From: Actinomycetota bacterium
Lineage (GTDB): Bacteria > Actinomycetota > Actinomycetes > Mycobacteriales > Micromonosporaceae
Assembly: GCA_005885555.1 (NCBI GenBank)
Contig: VAWN01000092.1
Coordinates: 1-59,311 of the forward strand
Direction: 5' to 3'
DNA length: 59,311 bases
The notes under the pieces were generated by a model that was not told where the DNA came from, made no database searches, and was given only the letters and a program-made list of their open reading frames with translations. A program made the position numbers and the translations under genes. Every line of letters starts with the position of its first letter. The first letter of the stretch is position 1. Of this stretch, positions 1 to 8,900 are shown in pieces.

Positions 1-1117
1 TGAAGTCGAACACGCCGGCCTCCGTCTTCGCCTGCATCAACAGGTGCAGCACGCCGTCGATGGGCCGGGCCAGGAACGCCACGAGCCCGCGTTCGACCGG
101 GGCGAGCAACGGCTGCGTCCACCGGGTCACCTCGCGGTTGCTCGCGCTCACGTCCGCCGCGATCACCGTGAAGTACTTGCCCATCTCGTGGCCGATCTCG
201 TCGGGCGTGCGGTACCAGTGCTTGACCTCGCGCAGCGGCACGGTGCGCTGGATCAGCTCGTGACGCGACTTGGCATCGGTCAGCCAGCTGAGAATCTCGC
301 CGGTGGAGTGCAGCGACTGCTGCGCTCCGGCGGAGAACGAGCGGAGCAGGCTCTCCCGGTACGGGCCGCGCGCGGGTTCGCGTGGGCCGCCGTTGGGCGC
401 GTCGAAAGGGATGCACGCGAGCACGGTACGCGAGTCCATGTTCACCAGGTTGTCCTGGCACAGCAACTGGTGTATCTGGCCGATGGTCAGCCAGCAGAAG
501 TCGTCGTGCAGTGGGATGTCCTCGGTGACCTCGACGACCATGTTGCGGTTGCGCTTGTGCAGGAACCAGGCGCCCTGCTCGGACTGCAACGAGTCGATGA
601 CCACGTCACCGCGCCGCGGCGGCAGGAAATACTCCAGGTACCGGATGCTGCGCCCGCGGTGCACGCCGGTGTAGTTGCTGCGCGTCGCCTGTACCGTCGG
701 CGACAGCTGCACGCTGTCGAGGTTGCCCGGTTCCATCTTGGCCTGCATCAGGCAGTGCAGGATGCCGTCGAACTCCTTGACGACGATGCCCAGGATGCCG
801 ATCTCCGGCTGGTTGATGATGGGCTGCATCCAGGCACCCCGGTCGCCCCAGTCGGTGTGCACGTCGAGCCCCTCGACGGAGAAGAACTTCCCGCTGTCGT
901 GGACGAGGTTGCCGGTACCGTCCTCGAAGCGCCAACCCACCAGCTCGTCGAACGGGATCCGGTGCACGGTGAACTGGTTGGCCCGCCGGTGTTCGTCGAA
1001 CCAGCGCCGGAACGCCGTGTTGGGCAGCACCGGGCTGTCGACCGCGTGCGCGGACACGGTGAAGCGCCGGCTGGTGTACGCGTCGAGGCCCCAGCGCAGC
1101 CCGGCGGTCGATGCCAT
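1..1117 (-). CDS. NDP-hexose 2,3-dehydratase, C-terminus cut by window edge
   Basis: The first 372 residues of an EvaA/TylCVI/OleV-type NDP-hexose 2,3-dehydratase, the enzyme that starts 2-deoxygenation of NDP-4-keto-6-deoxyhexoses. The family is built from two homologous halves and both are visible: ILHCLMQAK near residue 119 and VLHLLMQAK near residue 356, each following a stretch on the pattern of GKFFSVEG / GKYFTVIAAD. The ATG at 1117 is preceded by GAGGATCCCC; the frame stays open to base 1, so roughly the last 80-100 residues are missing. It is divergent from the epimerase at 1243 and the 125-bp gap must hold both promoters. Family assignment is firm; the sugar made is unknown. Confidence 0.9.
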   Translation of the reverse strand, partial: MASTAGLRWGLDAYTSRRFTVSAHAVDSPVLPNTAFRRWFDEHRRANQFTVHRIPFDELVGWRFEDGTGNLVHDSGKFFSVEGLDVHTDWGDRGAWMQPIINQPEIGILGIVVKEFDGILHCLMQAKMEPGNLDSVQLSPTVQATRSNYTGVHRGRSIRYLEYFLPPRRGDVVIDSLQSEQGAWFLHKRNRNMVVEVTEDIPLHDDFCWLTIGQIHQLLCQDNLVNMDSRTVLACIPFDAPNGGPREPARGPYRESLLRSFSAGAQQSLHSTGEILSWLTDAKSRHELIQRTVPLREVKHWYRTPDEIGHEMGKYFTVIAADVSASNREVTRWTQPLLAPVERGLVAFLARPIDGVLHLLMQAKTEAGVFDF

Positions 1118-1242
1118 GGGGATCCTCCTCGCGCACGGTGGTCGGCCCGACTGTGCGGTTCCATCGTCGCCGCCGGACGATGTCACGCGATGCCACAGAA
1201 CGTCTTGACCGCGCGGGCCCGCGGTACGAGAATGCCGACCCC

Positions 1243-1845
1243 ATGGAGATTCGTGAGCTCGCGTTGCCGGACGTCTTCCTCATCACCCCCGACGGTCACC
1301 CCGACGACCGGGGTGTCTTCTACGAGTCGTTCCGTCGCGACCTGCTGTCCGCGGCGATCGGCCGGGAATTCACCATCGAGCAGAGCAACCTGTCCATCTC
1401 CCGGCGCGGGGTGCTGCGCGGAATCCACGGCGTGCGCGGCGTGGACAGCCAGGCGAAGCTGGTCACCTGCCTGCGCGGCGCGGTGCTGGACATCGTGGTC
1501 GACCTGCGGGTCGGGTCGCCGACCTTCGGCCGGCACGAGGTGGTCTGGCTCGACCACCGCTCACTGCGCAGTCTCTACATCTCCGAAGGGCTCGGGCATT
1601 CGTTCCTGGCGCTCGACGACGGTACCGCGATGAACTACCACGTCTCGCGACCGTACGTCGTCGACGCCGTGTACACGGTGCACCCGCTGGACCGCAGCCT
1701 CAACCTGCCGTGGGGACTCACCGAGGAGCCGGTGATGTCGGACAACGACCGCACCGCACCGTCGCTGGACGAGGCGCTGGACCGCGGCCTGCTGCCGACC
1801 TACGAGGAGTGCATGGCGCTGTTCGGCCGCACGGTCATGGCGTAG
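1243..1845 (+). CDS. dTDP-4-dehydro-6-deoxyhexose 3,5-epimerase (RmlC family)
   Basis: A 200-residue cupin epimerase that inverts C3 and/or C5 of a dTDP-4-keto-6-deoxysugar. The catalytic set of RmlC lies at the canonical positions: His62 in LRGIHG, Lys72, Tyr132 in MNYHV and Asp169. The frame is open further upstream, but the ATG at 1243 gives the standard family N-terminus (MEIRELALPDVFLI) and avoids overlap with the divergent dehydratase. It is followed after 79 bp by the ketoreductase, as in many deoxysugar operons. Whether it epimerises C3, C5 or both cannot be read from sequence. Confidence 0.92.
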   Translation: MEIRELALPDVFLITPDGHPDDRGVFYESFRRDLLSAAIGREFTIEQSNLSISRRGVLRGIHGVRGVDSQAKLVTCLRGAVLDIVVDLRVGSPTFGRHEVVWLDHRSLRSLYISEGLGHSFLALDDGTAMNYHVSRPYVVDAVYTVHPLDRSLNLPWGLTEEPVMSDNDRTAPSLDEALDRGLLPTYEECMALFGRTVMA

Positions 1846-1924
1846 TCCGCGGGTGCTCAGTTTCGAGCAGACCGGCGCGCGTGCTCCCGCGATGCTTCCC
1901 GCGAAGCCACGGTGGGGAGAACTG

Positions 1925-2818
1925 ATGCGAATCCTGCTGCTCGGAGCCGAGGGGCTGCTCGGCACCACGGTGTGGGCGACCGCCGAGGCGGATCCCCGGG
2001 TCACCGAACTGGTCGCGGCCGGCCGGGCCGACGTCGACGTCACCAGTCGCGACGCGGTACGCCGGGCGGTGCTGGACGTACGGCCGGACGCGGTCATCAA
2101 CACCGCCGCGTTGATGCCGGCCGACCTGTGCGACGAGACACCCGAGGCGGCATACGCCATCAACGCGCTCGGGCCCCGCTGGGTCAGCCAGGCGTGTGCC
2201 GGGATCGACGCGGTACCGGTGTATGTGAGCACCGACTTCGTCTTCGACGGGGCCGGCAGCCAGCCGTACCCGCCGGACGGGTACCCCAGACCCGTGCAGA
2301 CCTACGGCATCACGAAGCTGGCCGGCGAGCACGAGACCCGGCTGGGCAGCGAACGGTACCTGGTGACCCGCAGCGCCTGCCTGTTCGGGCCGCCGCCGCG
2401 CAGCCCGCGGGCGAGGCGTTGCTTCGTCGACCGGGTGGCGGAGAAGGCTTCCGCGGGCGGCGACCTCAAAGTCGTCGACAATGTCATCACCTCGCCGACG
2501 TACACCCGCGACCTGGCGACCACGATCCTGGACCTGCTGTACCACAAGGCGCCCAGCGGTACGTACCACGCGGTGAACCAGGGCGTCGCCTCCTGGTACG
2601 AGCTGTGCCGGACCGCGCTGGACCGGCTCGGCCTGCCGGCCCAGGTCACCCCGATCCAGGAGCAGAACTACACGACGGCGCCACGGCCTCTGCACACACC
2701 GTTGACCGGTACCCTGCCCGATGGGGTCCGGCGGATCCGCCGGCCCTGGCAGGCCGCGCTGGACGACTATCTGGTGCAATACCCTGCCCTCCGGACTGAT
2801 GAAAGGGATGTCGCATGA
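1925..2818 (+). CDS. dTDP-4-dehydro-6-deoxyhexose 4-ketoreductase (RmlD-like)
   Basis: A 297-residue short-chain dehydrogenase of the RmlD/NDP-hexose 4-ketoreductase family, expected to reduce the 4-keto group in the last step of the deoxysugar route. Visible are the N-terminal nucleotide-binding GAEGLLG (residues 7-13), STDFVFDG near 102, and the catalytic pair Tyr127 and Lys131 in TYGITK. The ATG at 1925 follows GGGGAG at a good distance; an upstream in-frame start at 1853 would add 24 residues of no family character. Its stop overlaps the next start as ATGA, which suggests translational coupling. Confidence 0.9.
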   Translation: MRILLLGAEGLLGTTVWATAEADPRVTELVAAGRADVDVTSRDAVRRAVLDVRPDAVINTAALMPADLCDETPEAAYAINALGPRWVSQACAGIDAVPVYVSTDFVFDGAGSQPYPPDGYPRPVQTYGITKLAGEHETRLGSERYLVTRSACLFGPPPRSPRARRCFVDRVAEKASAGGDLKVVDNVITSPTYTRDLATTILDLLYHKAPSGTYHAVNQGVASWYELCRTALDRLGLPAQVTPIQEQNYTTAPRPLHTPLTGTLPDGVRRIRRPWQAALDDYLVQYPALRTDERDVA

Positions 2819-3216
2819 CGACACACGCACTGAGCGCACTGGTGATTTCGAACTGGCAGGAGTCGGCCGTGGAATCGCCCAAGGGCGGGGCGGCGCTGGC
2901 CCAGGCGACGGCCGACGCGGTGTTCACCGGGGCGCTCGACGGCGGCGGCCGGTCCACCCTGCTGCTCGTGTACCCGCCGGAGGGTGTCGCGTCGTTCGCG
3001 GGTACCCAGACGTTCGCCGGGACGCTGAACGGCCGGTCCGGCACCTTCGTCCTGCAGCTCACCGGCACCTTCGAGAACAACACCGCCAGCGTCACCTGGT
3101 CGGTCATGCCGGACTCGGCGACCGGCGACCTGCGCGGCCTGCGCGGCAGGGGCGGGTACAAGTCGTCCGCCGACGCGCCCGCCGCCGAGGCGATCCTGGA
3201 CTACGAGCTGAGCTGA
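2815..3216 (+). CDS. DUF3224 domain protein
   Basis: A 133-residue protein of the DUF3224 family, which is predicted to share the allene-oxide-cyclase-type barrel. Typical features are the ASFAGTQTFAGTLNGRSG block, LQLTGTFENN, and the ending GLRGRGGYKS...LDYELS. The family is common in actinomycetes and has no assigned reaction. Its ATG overlaps the ketoreductase stop by 4 bases, so it is translated with the sugar genes; that is unusual for this family and suggests a role in, or tolerance to, the product of the cluster. That role is inference. Confidence 0.8.
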   Translation: MTTHALSALVISNWQESAVESPKGGAALAQATADAVFTGALDGGGRSTLLLVYPPEGVASFAGTQTFAGTLNGRSGTFVLQLTGTFENNTASVTWSVMPDSATGDLRGLRGRGGYKSSADAPAAEAILDYELS

Positions 3217-3229
3217 CAGGAGATCTCCG

Positions 3230-4420
3230 ATGAGCACCGTGCCCGATCCCGTACCACCGCTGGACAACCAGGCCATCGAGCGGCTGATCCTCGCCGCCGG
3301 CAACCGGGACGAGGTCGTGGCCGCGGTCGCCGCGGAACTCGGCGTGGAACAGGTCGCGGCGGTACTGGCCGACGAGGTCGCGTTCCGCGCCGACATCCCG
3401 GTCATCGACCTGCTCGACAAGCCGGTCGAGGTGCAGCTCGACGTCGTGCACGACGGACTTCGCGTCAGCCACGTCTTCGCGGCCTCGCACGGGGTACCGT
3501 TCCAGGTCTACCCGGGCACCAGCGAGCACGCCGCGATGGTCATCGAGTACCGCCTGGTCGACCTCGTCCGGGAGCTGTACGGGCCGGCGCAGCAACGGTT
3601 CGCGGGACGGCGGCGCACGGTGCCCCGGTTCGAGCACGCCCACACCGCGCACCCGGACGTCCGCATCCTGACCATGATGCGCGCGGCGCACCAGGCGATC
3701 GTGCCGTTGCTGGCCGGCATCGACAAACCGGCCGACCTGGAGGCGCTGGCCGCGCGGTACTACTCCGACAAGGGCGGCGGGCTGCACTGGTTCACGCCGC
3801 ACTACGAGCGGCACATGAACGCGTTGCGCGACAAGCCGGTCCGCGTTCTGGAGATCGGCGTCGGCGGGTACATGACGACGACCTACGGTGGCGGGTCGCT
3901 GCGGATGTGGCGGCGGTTCTTCCCCCGCGGCCTGGTGTACGGCCTGGACATCTTCGACAAGACCGTGGCCGACCAGCCGCGGGTGAAGACTCTCATCGGC
4001 AGCCAGAACGACCCGGAGTACCTCGTCGGGATGGCCGAGCGGTACGGGCCGTTCGACGTGGTGATCGATGACGGCAGCCATGTGAACGAGCACGTCCGCA
4101 CGTCGTTCCGCACGCTGTTCCCGTACCTGCGCGACGGCGGGGTCTACGCGATCGAGGACCTGTGGACGGCGTACTGCCCGGGGTACGGCGGCGACGAGGG
4201 AGCCACGGCCGGATCGGGTACCTCGATCGGCATGCTCAAGGCGCTGCTCGATGACATCCACTACCAGCAACACAGCGGTGATACGCCCGCGCAGCCCACC
4301 TTCGAACAGGCCAACGTGGTGGGCATCCACGTGTACCACAACGTCGCCTTCATCGAGAAGGGCGTCAATGCCGAGGGCGCGATGCCGGCCTGGATCCCCC
4401 GCACACCACCGGCGGCCTGA
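3230..4420 (+). CDS. MycE/ElmMI-type sugar O-methyltransferase
   Basis: A 396-residue SAM-dependent methyltransferase matching the length and layout of MycE and the ElmMI group, which methylate hydroxyls of deoxysugars already attached to an aglycone. The N-terminal third is the auxiliary domain. The C-terminal Rossmann domain shows VRVLEIGVGG, VYGLDIFD, DVVIDDGSHVNEHVRTSF (the metal-binding Asp pair and catalytic His region) and AIEDLWTAY. An AGGAG sits 8 bp before the ATG. It lies 13 bp after the DUF3224 gene as the last gene of the sugar block, and the hairpin at its stop fits the end of the operon. The position methylated is unknown. Confidence 0.88.
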   Translation: MSTVPDPVPPLDNQAIERLILAAGNRDEVVAAVAAELGVEQVAAVLADEVAFRADIPVIDLLDKPVEVQLDVVHDGLRVSHVFAASHGVPFQVYPGTSEHAAMVIEYRLVDLVRELYGPAQQRFAGRRRTVPRFEHAHTAHPDVRILTMMRAAHQAIVPLLAGIDKPADLEALAARYYSDKGGGLHWFTPHYERHMNALRDKPVRVLEIGVGGYMTTTYGGGSLRMWRRFFPRGLVYGLDIFDKTVADQPRVKTLIGSQNDPEYLVGMAERYGPFDVVIDDGSHVNEHVRTSFRTLFPYLRDGGVYAIEDLWTAYCPGYGGDEGATAGSGTSIGMLKALLDDIHYQQHSGDTPAQPTFEQANVVGIHVYHNVAFIEKGVNAEGAMPAWIPRTPPAA

Positions 4421-4430
4421 CCGCCGGTGG
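4406..4430. terminator. Bidirectional hairpin between convergent genes
   Basis: A perfect 10-bp stem (CCACCGGCGG / CCGCCGGTGG) with a 5-base loop spans the stop codon of the methyltransferase and ends just before the stop of the convergent DUF1697 gene. There is no T-run on either side, which is usual for GC-rich actinomycete terminators. The position between two converging genes fits a shared terminator. Confidence 0.6.
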
Positions 4431-4431
4431 G

Positions 4432-4971
4432 TCACTTCTCCAGCATCGCGCTGAGCTTCTCCACGGTGTTCCAGTTGCGGCCGGTGACGATCACCTTGAG
4501 GTTCTTCTCCACGAACCCGACGACGTTGGGCGCTTCCAGTACACCGTCCGGGCACCACTGGTAGATGACGCGGTCGCCGACCCGGACCCGGTCCGGGTCG
4601 AGCTGCGTCGGGTCGTTGGCGGCGAGCAGCTTCGGGTCCGGCGCGTCGGACAGGAACAGCGCCATCATCCGCGAACCGTTGGTGGCCACCTCGGCCAGCG
4701 GATGCGCGTCGATGACCGCGCGCAGGTCGGCACCGGTGCGGATGAGCACGCTGACCTTCATCCCGAACGTGTCGGCGATGCCCTTCTCGATCCGGGCGGC
4801 GACCTTGCGCTGGTCCTTCTCGGCGGTGCCCACCACCGCGTTGCCGCTCTGCAGCAGCGTGCCGACATCGGTGAAGCCGAGGTCGGACAGCAGCACCTTC
4901 AGCTCGGCCATGGAGACCTTCTTCTTGCCACCGACGTTGATTCCCTTGAGCAGAACCGCGTACTTCGCCAC
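4432..4971 (-). CDS. DUF1697 domain protein
   Basis: A 179-residue protein with the standard DUF1697 N-terminus (KYAVLLKGINVGGKKKVSMA) and the LLQSGNAVV block; length is normal for the family. Function is unknown. The GTG start at 4971 is preceded by GAGGGAG. The frame is open further upstream, but that part overlaps the methyltransferase gene and reads as low-complexity shadow, so I rejected it. It lies 17 bp after the methyltransferase stop and is probably cotranscribed with it. Confidence 0.85.
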   Translation of the reverse strand: MAKYAVLLKGINVGGKKKVSMAELKVLLSDLGFTDVGTLLQSGNAVVGTAEKDQRKVAARIEKGIADTFGMKVSVLIRTGADLRAVIDAHPLAEVATNGSRMMALFLSDAPDPKLLAANDPTQLDPDRVRVGDRVIYQWCPDGVLEAPNVVGFVEKNLKVIVTGRNWNTVEKLSAMLEK

Positions 4972-4988
4972 GTCACACTCCCTCGTCG

Positions 4989-5846
4989 TCAGCCGGTGCA
5001 GTCTATCGATCCGGCGCCGGCCCGGTGGCCCAGGGTGAACCGGATGCGCTGGGTCAACCGGATCCGGCCGTCCGCGGTGCGCGACCGCTCCAGCCGCCGG
5101 GCGGCCGCGTCGCGCACCCGGTCGCGGTCCGCGGCCGGGATCCGGTCCCAGACCGCGCGCTGGCCGTGCGACAACGACCAGGCGTACCACTGGTCGACAT
5201 CGGCGAACACGACGTCGAGATCGGCGCTCGCGGTACGGATCCCGTGGTACCCGGCCGCGGCGAACAACCCTTCGACGCCTTCGTCGGTGTCGAAGGGATC
5301 CTCCGCTCCTGCGGCGCCGGACGTGAACACCGGCGGCGGCAGGTACGGCCGGAACACCTCGTCCAGCCAACCCTCCCGGCCGGTGAACGTGGACACGCCC
5401 AGCCGGCCGCCGGGTACCAGCAGTTCCCGCCACGCGCGCAGGACGGTCACCGGCGCGGGCATGAGGAACAGCACGAACGAGGCCACCGCGAGGTCGTACG
5501 CGGCCTTCGCCAGCCGGGGCGCCCCGGCGTCCATGACGTGCACCTCGACGTTCGGCAGGCCGCGCGCCCGTACCCCGGCCCGGGTCGCCTCGACCATCCG
5601 CGGCGCCAGGTCGATGCCGGTGACCCGCCCGGCCGGACCGACCGCGGCCGCGAGCGCGAACAGCGCCGCTCCCCGTCCGCAGCCGAGGTCCACCGCCCGC
5701 TCCCCGGGCGCCGCCCCGATCTCGCGCACCAGCCGCTCGGCGATCGGCCGGAACCAGGCCACGCCGACGTTGTCGTACTCGTCCGCGACGCTGTCGAACA
5801 CCGCCGCGATCTGCGCCCTGCGTTGCGCCGCTGGTACGGGAGGCAA
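4989..5846 (-). CDS. Class I SAM-dependent methyltransferase
   Basis: A 285-residue UbiE/Methyltransf_11-type enzyme. Motif I is VDLGCGRGAALF near residue 53, motif II VTGIDLAPRMV, and the acidic loop DAGAPRLA; a post-motif FVLFLMPAP follows. The start is TTG at 5846, preceded by GAGAGGAG. The substrate cannot be inferred. It is not clearly part of the sugar cluster, as it is on the opposite strand beyond the hairpin at 4406. Confidence 0.8.
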   Translation of the reverse strand: MPPVPAAQRRAQIAAVFDSVADEYDNVGVAWFRPIAERLVREIGAAPGERAVDLGCGRGAALFALAAAVGPAGRVTGIDLAPRMVEATRAGVRARGLPNVEVHVMDAGAPRLAKAAYDLAVASFVLFLMPAPVTVLRAWRELLVPGGRLGVSTFTGREGWLDEVFRPYLPPPVFTSGAAGAEDPFDTDEGVEGLFAAAGYHGIRTASADLDVVFADVDQWYAWSLSHGQRAVWDRIPAADRDRVRDAAARRLERSRTADGRIRLTQRIRFTLGHRAGAGSIDCTG

Positions 5847-5972
5847 CGGCCGCTCCTCTCGATCGGGTACCCGCGGCAGCCGGCGCCGTTCCGGGCCGCG
5901 CCGGCCACGGTAGCCGCGCCGGGGCGGCCCGATCTGCGCAGAAGTGGGCGCCGGCCCGCCGTTACCCCGCCG

Positions 5973-8900
5973 CTATCCCGCCGGCGCGATGGTCACCGCG
6001 AACACATGCAGCGACGGTACGTGGGCCACCGGAACCGGGGCGCTGACGTCCGGCAGTACCACGGCCTGCACGGTCTTCGCCGGATCCAGCGGCACCTTCG
6101 CCACGAACACGAACACCGGATGGTTGTCGCGGCCGGTCGGGCGGTTGCGGTACGCCATGGTGACCGCGATGTCCGGGCTGGTGCCGCCGCCGAACCAGTC
6201 CGGCGCGGAAATGGTGAACTGCTGCGTGCTGCCGTCGGAGTACACGACCTGACCGGTACCGCCGGCCTGTCCGTACGTGCCGGTCGCCAGGAAGCCGAGG
6301 GTACCGCCGGAGCCGGTGAGGTCGAATCCCTGACCGCTGGCGACCGCGTTGTCGGCCTGGCCGGGCGCCGACGACGGCCAGGTGAACGTCAGCCCGCCGG
6401 CGGTGACGGTGCCGCCCGGGATCACCCCGGCGGCCGCCAGCGCCTGCGCGGACAGGCTCGACCCGGACCCGTCGATGTCGCCCGCGCCCGGGGTGGCGTC
6501 GTCGGTGGTACCCACGTTGTTCAGCGCGGCCGCGAACGAGGGCGCCGGGACGTTGAGCGTGGCCGTCGTGCGCAGCCCGAGCCTGGCCTGCGCGTCGTCG
6601 GTGAACACGGCCTGCACGATGACGCTGGCACTGGAAGTGGCGCTCGCCGGTACCGCGACGGTCAGCGGCTGGCTCGCGGTCTGTCCGGGCGCGAGGTCGC
6701 CGAGGTCGACCGGCGGGGCCGGGCTGACCGTGTAGCCGGCCGGCGGGAACGCGTACAGCTGCGCCCCGTGCAGCGTGGTGGTGCAGCCGTTGGTGAGCGT
6801 CGCCGTGACGGTGGCGCTGGTGCCGGGCTGGGTCACCACGGTCCGGGGAGACAGCGTGAGCGTCGCCCCGGCACAGGCGGTGGTGGGCGCGAGAATCACC
6901 GGTCCGACGGTGACCGGCTGGCCCGTCGCGTTCGCGTTCACCGCGCTGAGGCTGAACGTGTACGGGGTGAGTTGCTTGAGGCCGCCCACGGTGGTGTAGA
7001 TGCCGCGGCTGCTGTCCGCCCACAGCACGGTGTGGCCGGCGAACGTGGTGGTGGGCAGACCGGGGGCGGTGATCGTGTACCCGATGACCGGCGAACTGCC
7101 CACCGACGACGGCGGGTTGAAGTGGATGCTGACCGCGTCGTCGCCGGTGTTGACGGCGACGTTGGTCGGGCGTCCCGGAGCGACCGGCGTCGTCGCGGTC
7201 GGGGTCACCGCGCCGGAGGGCAGCGAGGCCGGCCCGGCACCGAGCGCGTTGCTGGCGCTCACCGTGAACGTGTACGCCGTGCCGTTGGTGAGTCCCGGCA
7301 CCACCGCATAGCTCAGCCGGCGGAACTCGTCAGGGGTGATGGACACCTGCTGCCCGCCGGGCGACGCGGTGACCGTGTACCCGGTGACCGGCAGCCCGTG
7401 GTCGACGAACGTGGGGTTCCACGACACGTATCCGGTCGAGTCGGTGGCGAAGGCGCGGATGTGGCTCGGCGCATCGGGTACCGACGGCCGGCTCACCGGT
7501 ACCAGAAGCAGCAGGCGGTACGGCAGTTCGAGGCCGGCGTTGTCGAGGACGGCGCGGGGCACCGCGTCGAGGCCGGCGATGATGCGGTTGTTCTTCACCG
7601 TCACGTTGTTGCTGCTGCTGTCGCGGTCGCCCTGCTGCCAGTAGTTGTTCTCGAAGTCGGTGGGGTCGGACCCGGTGGCACCGGGCCGGAAGTCGGTGTG
7701 CCGGCTGCCCCAGTCGTTGCTCGCGTCGCCGAACAGGACGTTGCCCGTCATGGTGACGAAGGTGGCGCCGTTGTCGGTGTAGAGCGCGTGCCCGTGGCCG
7801 ATCACGCCGGTGATGACGTTGCCGGTGCGGTGCTCGCCGTCGGCCAGCGACGTACCGGTGATTCCCTGGGTGTAGATTCCGCCGCCGTCGGACAGCATCT
7901 GCATCGGGTCGCGGATGAGGTTGTCGGCGAGGACGTTGCTGTTGGAGTAGTTCGGCGTGGCGGGCTGTTGTATCTTGTCCGGCCAGCCGCCCCAACCCAT
8001 CGAGATGGCCGAGTACGCGGTGTGGTCGATCTGGTTGTGCGCGATGGTGGTGTGTTCGGTGTATCCGACGTCGATGGCGACTCCGCCGTGGTATTCGACC
8101 GGCAGCCCGTACAGGTGGTTGTCGACGATCTGGTTGCCGCTGGTGTGGTCGGCGGCGGTCGGCGGCAGCGGCATGTCCACGCCGCCGAGGGCGAGCCCGT
8201 TGCCGGAGATGTCGGTGAAGATGGAACCCTTGACGACGTCGTCCTGGGAACCGTCGTCGAGGTCGAGCCCGGCCGCGCCGAGGTGGGCGAACACGTCACC
8301 GAGGAACTCGACACCGTGGTCGTGGGAGAAGCTCACGTTGGCCGGTGCCTTCGTCCAGTTGCCGAACGGGCAGGTGCCGCCCGCGAAGAACTGGCACAGC
8401 CCCTGGGAGGCGAACCCGTTCGGGCCGGTGATGGTGAAGTTCGCCTGGATCTCCGAGAAGCCTTCCGGGGTGCTCGGTGTCAGCCACGTGCCGTAGGAGA
8501 ACTGCAGGTTCCGGAAGGACACGTCGTGCAGCGGGGCGTCGGCGGTACCGTGCCCGGACACCAGGGTCTGCAGCACCGGTACCTCGACGTCGGCGAAGCG
8601 CAGGTCCTCGCCGGCCCGCGGGATGTAGTAGATGGTGTCCGCCGGGCCGTCGAGGTACCACTCGCCGGGCTGGTCGAGCAGCTCGAACGCGTTCTCCACG
8701 GACATCGGGATCTTGTTGTTGCCCAGCGAACCGGGCCCGACCAGGTTCGCGGTGCGGCCGGGCCTGCCCGGGATGTCGACGCGCCTGGTGGAGTTGTCCC
8801 AGCACGGTTGCGCCATGGTGATCGTGGTGTCGGTGATGGACGCGACCGGGCAGCGCGGCTCGGTCCAGTCGCCGAGCCCGCCGGTACGCAGGTTCCAGTA

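Noticed and set aside
44-1633. Long plus-strand open frame of 529 codons
   Set aside because: It is the antisense shadow of the 2,3-dehydratase and runs into another frame of the epimerase; composition is Arg/Gly/Pro-rich with no family pattern.
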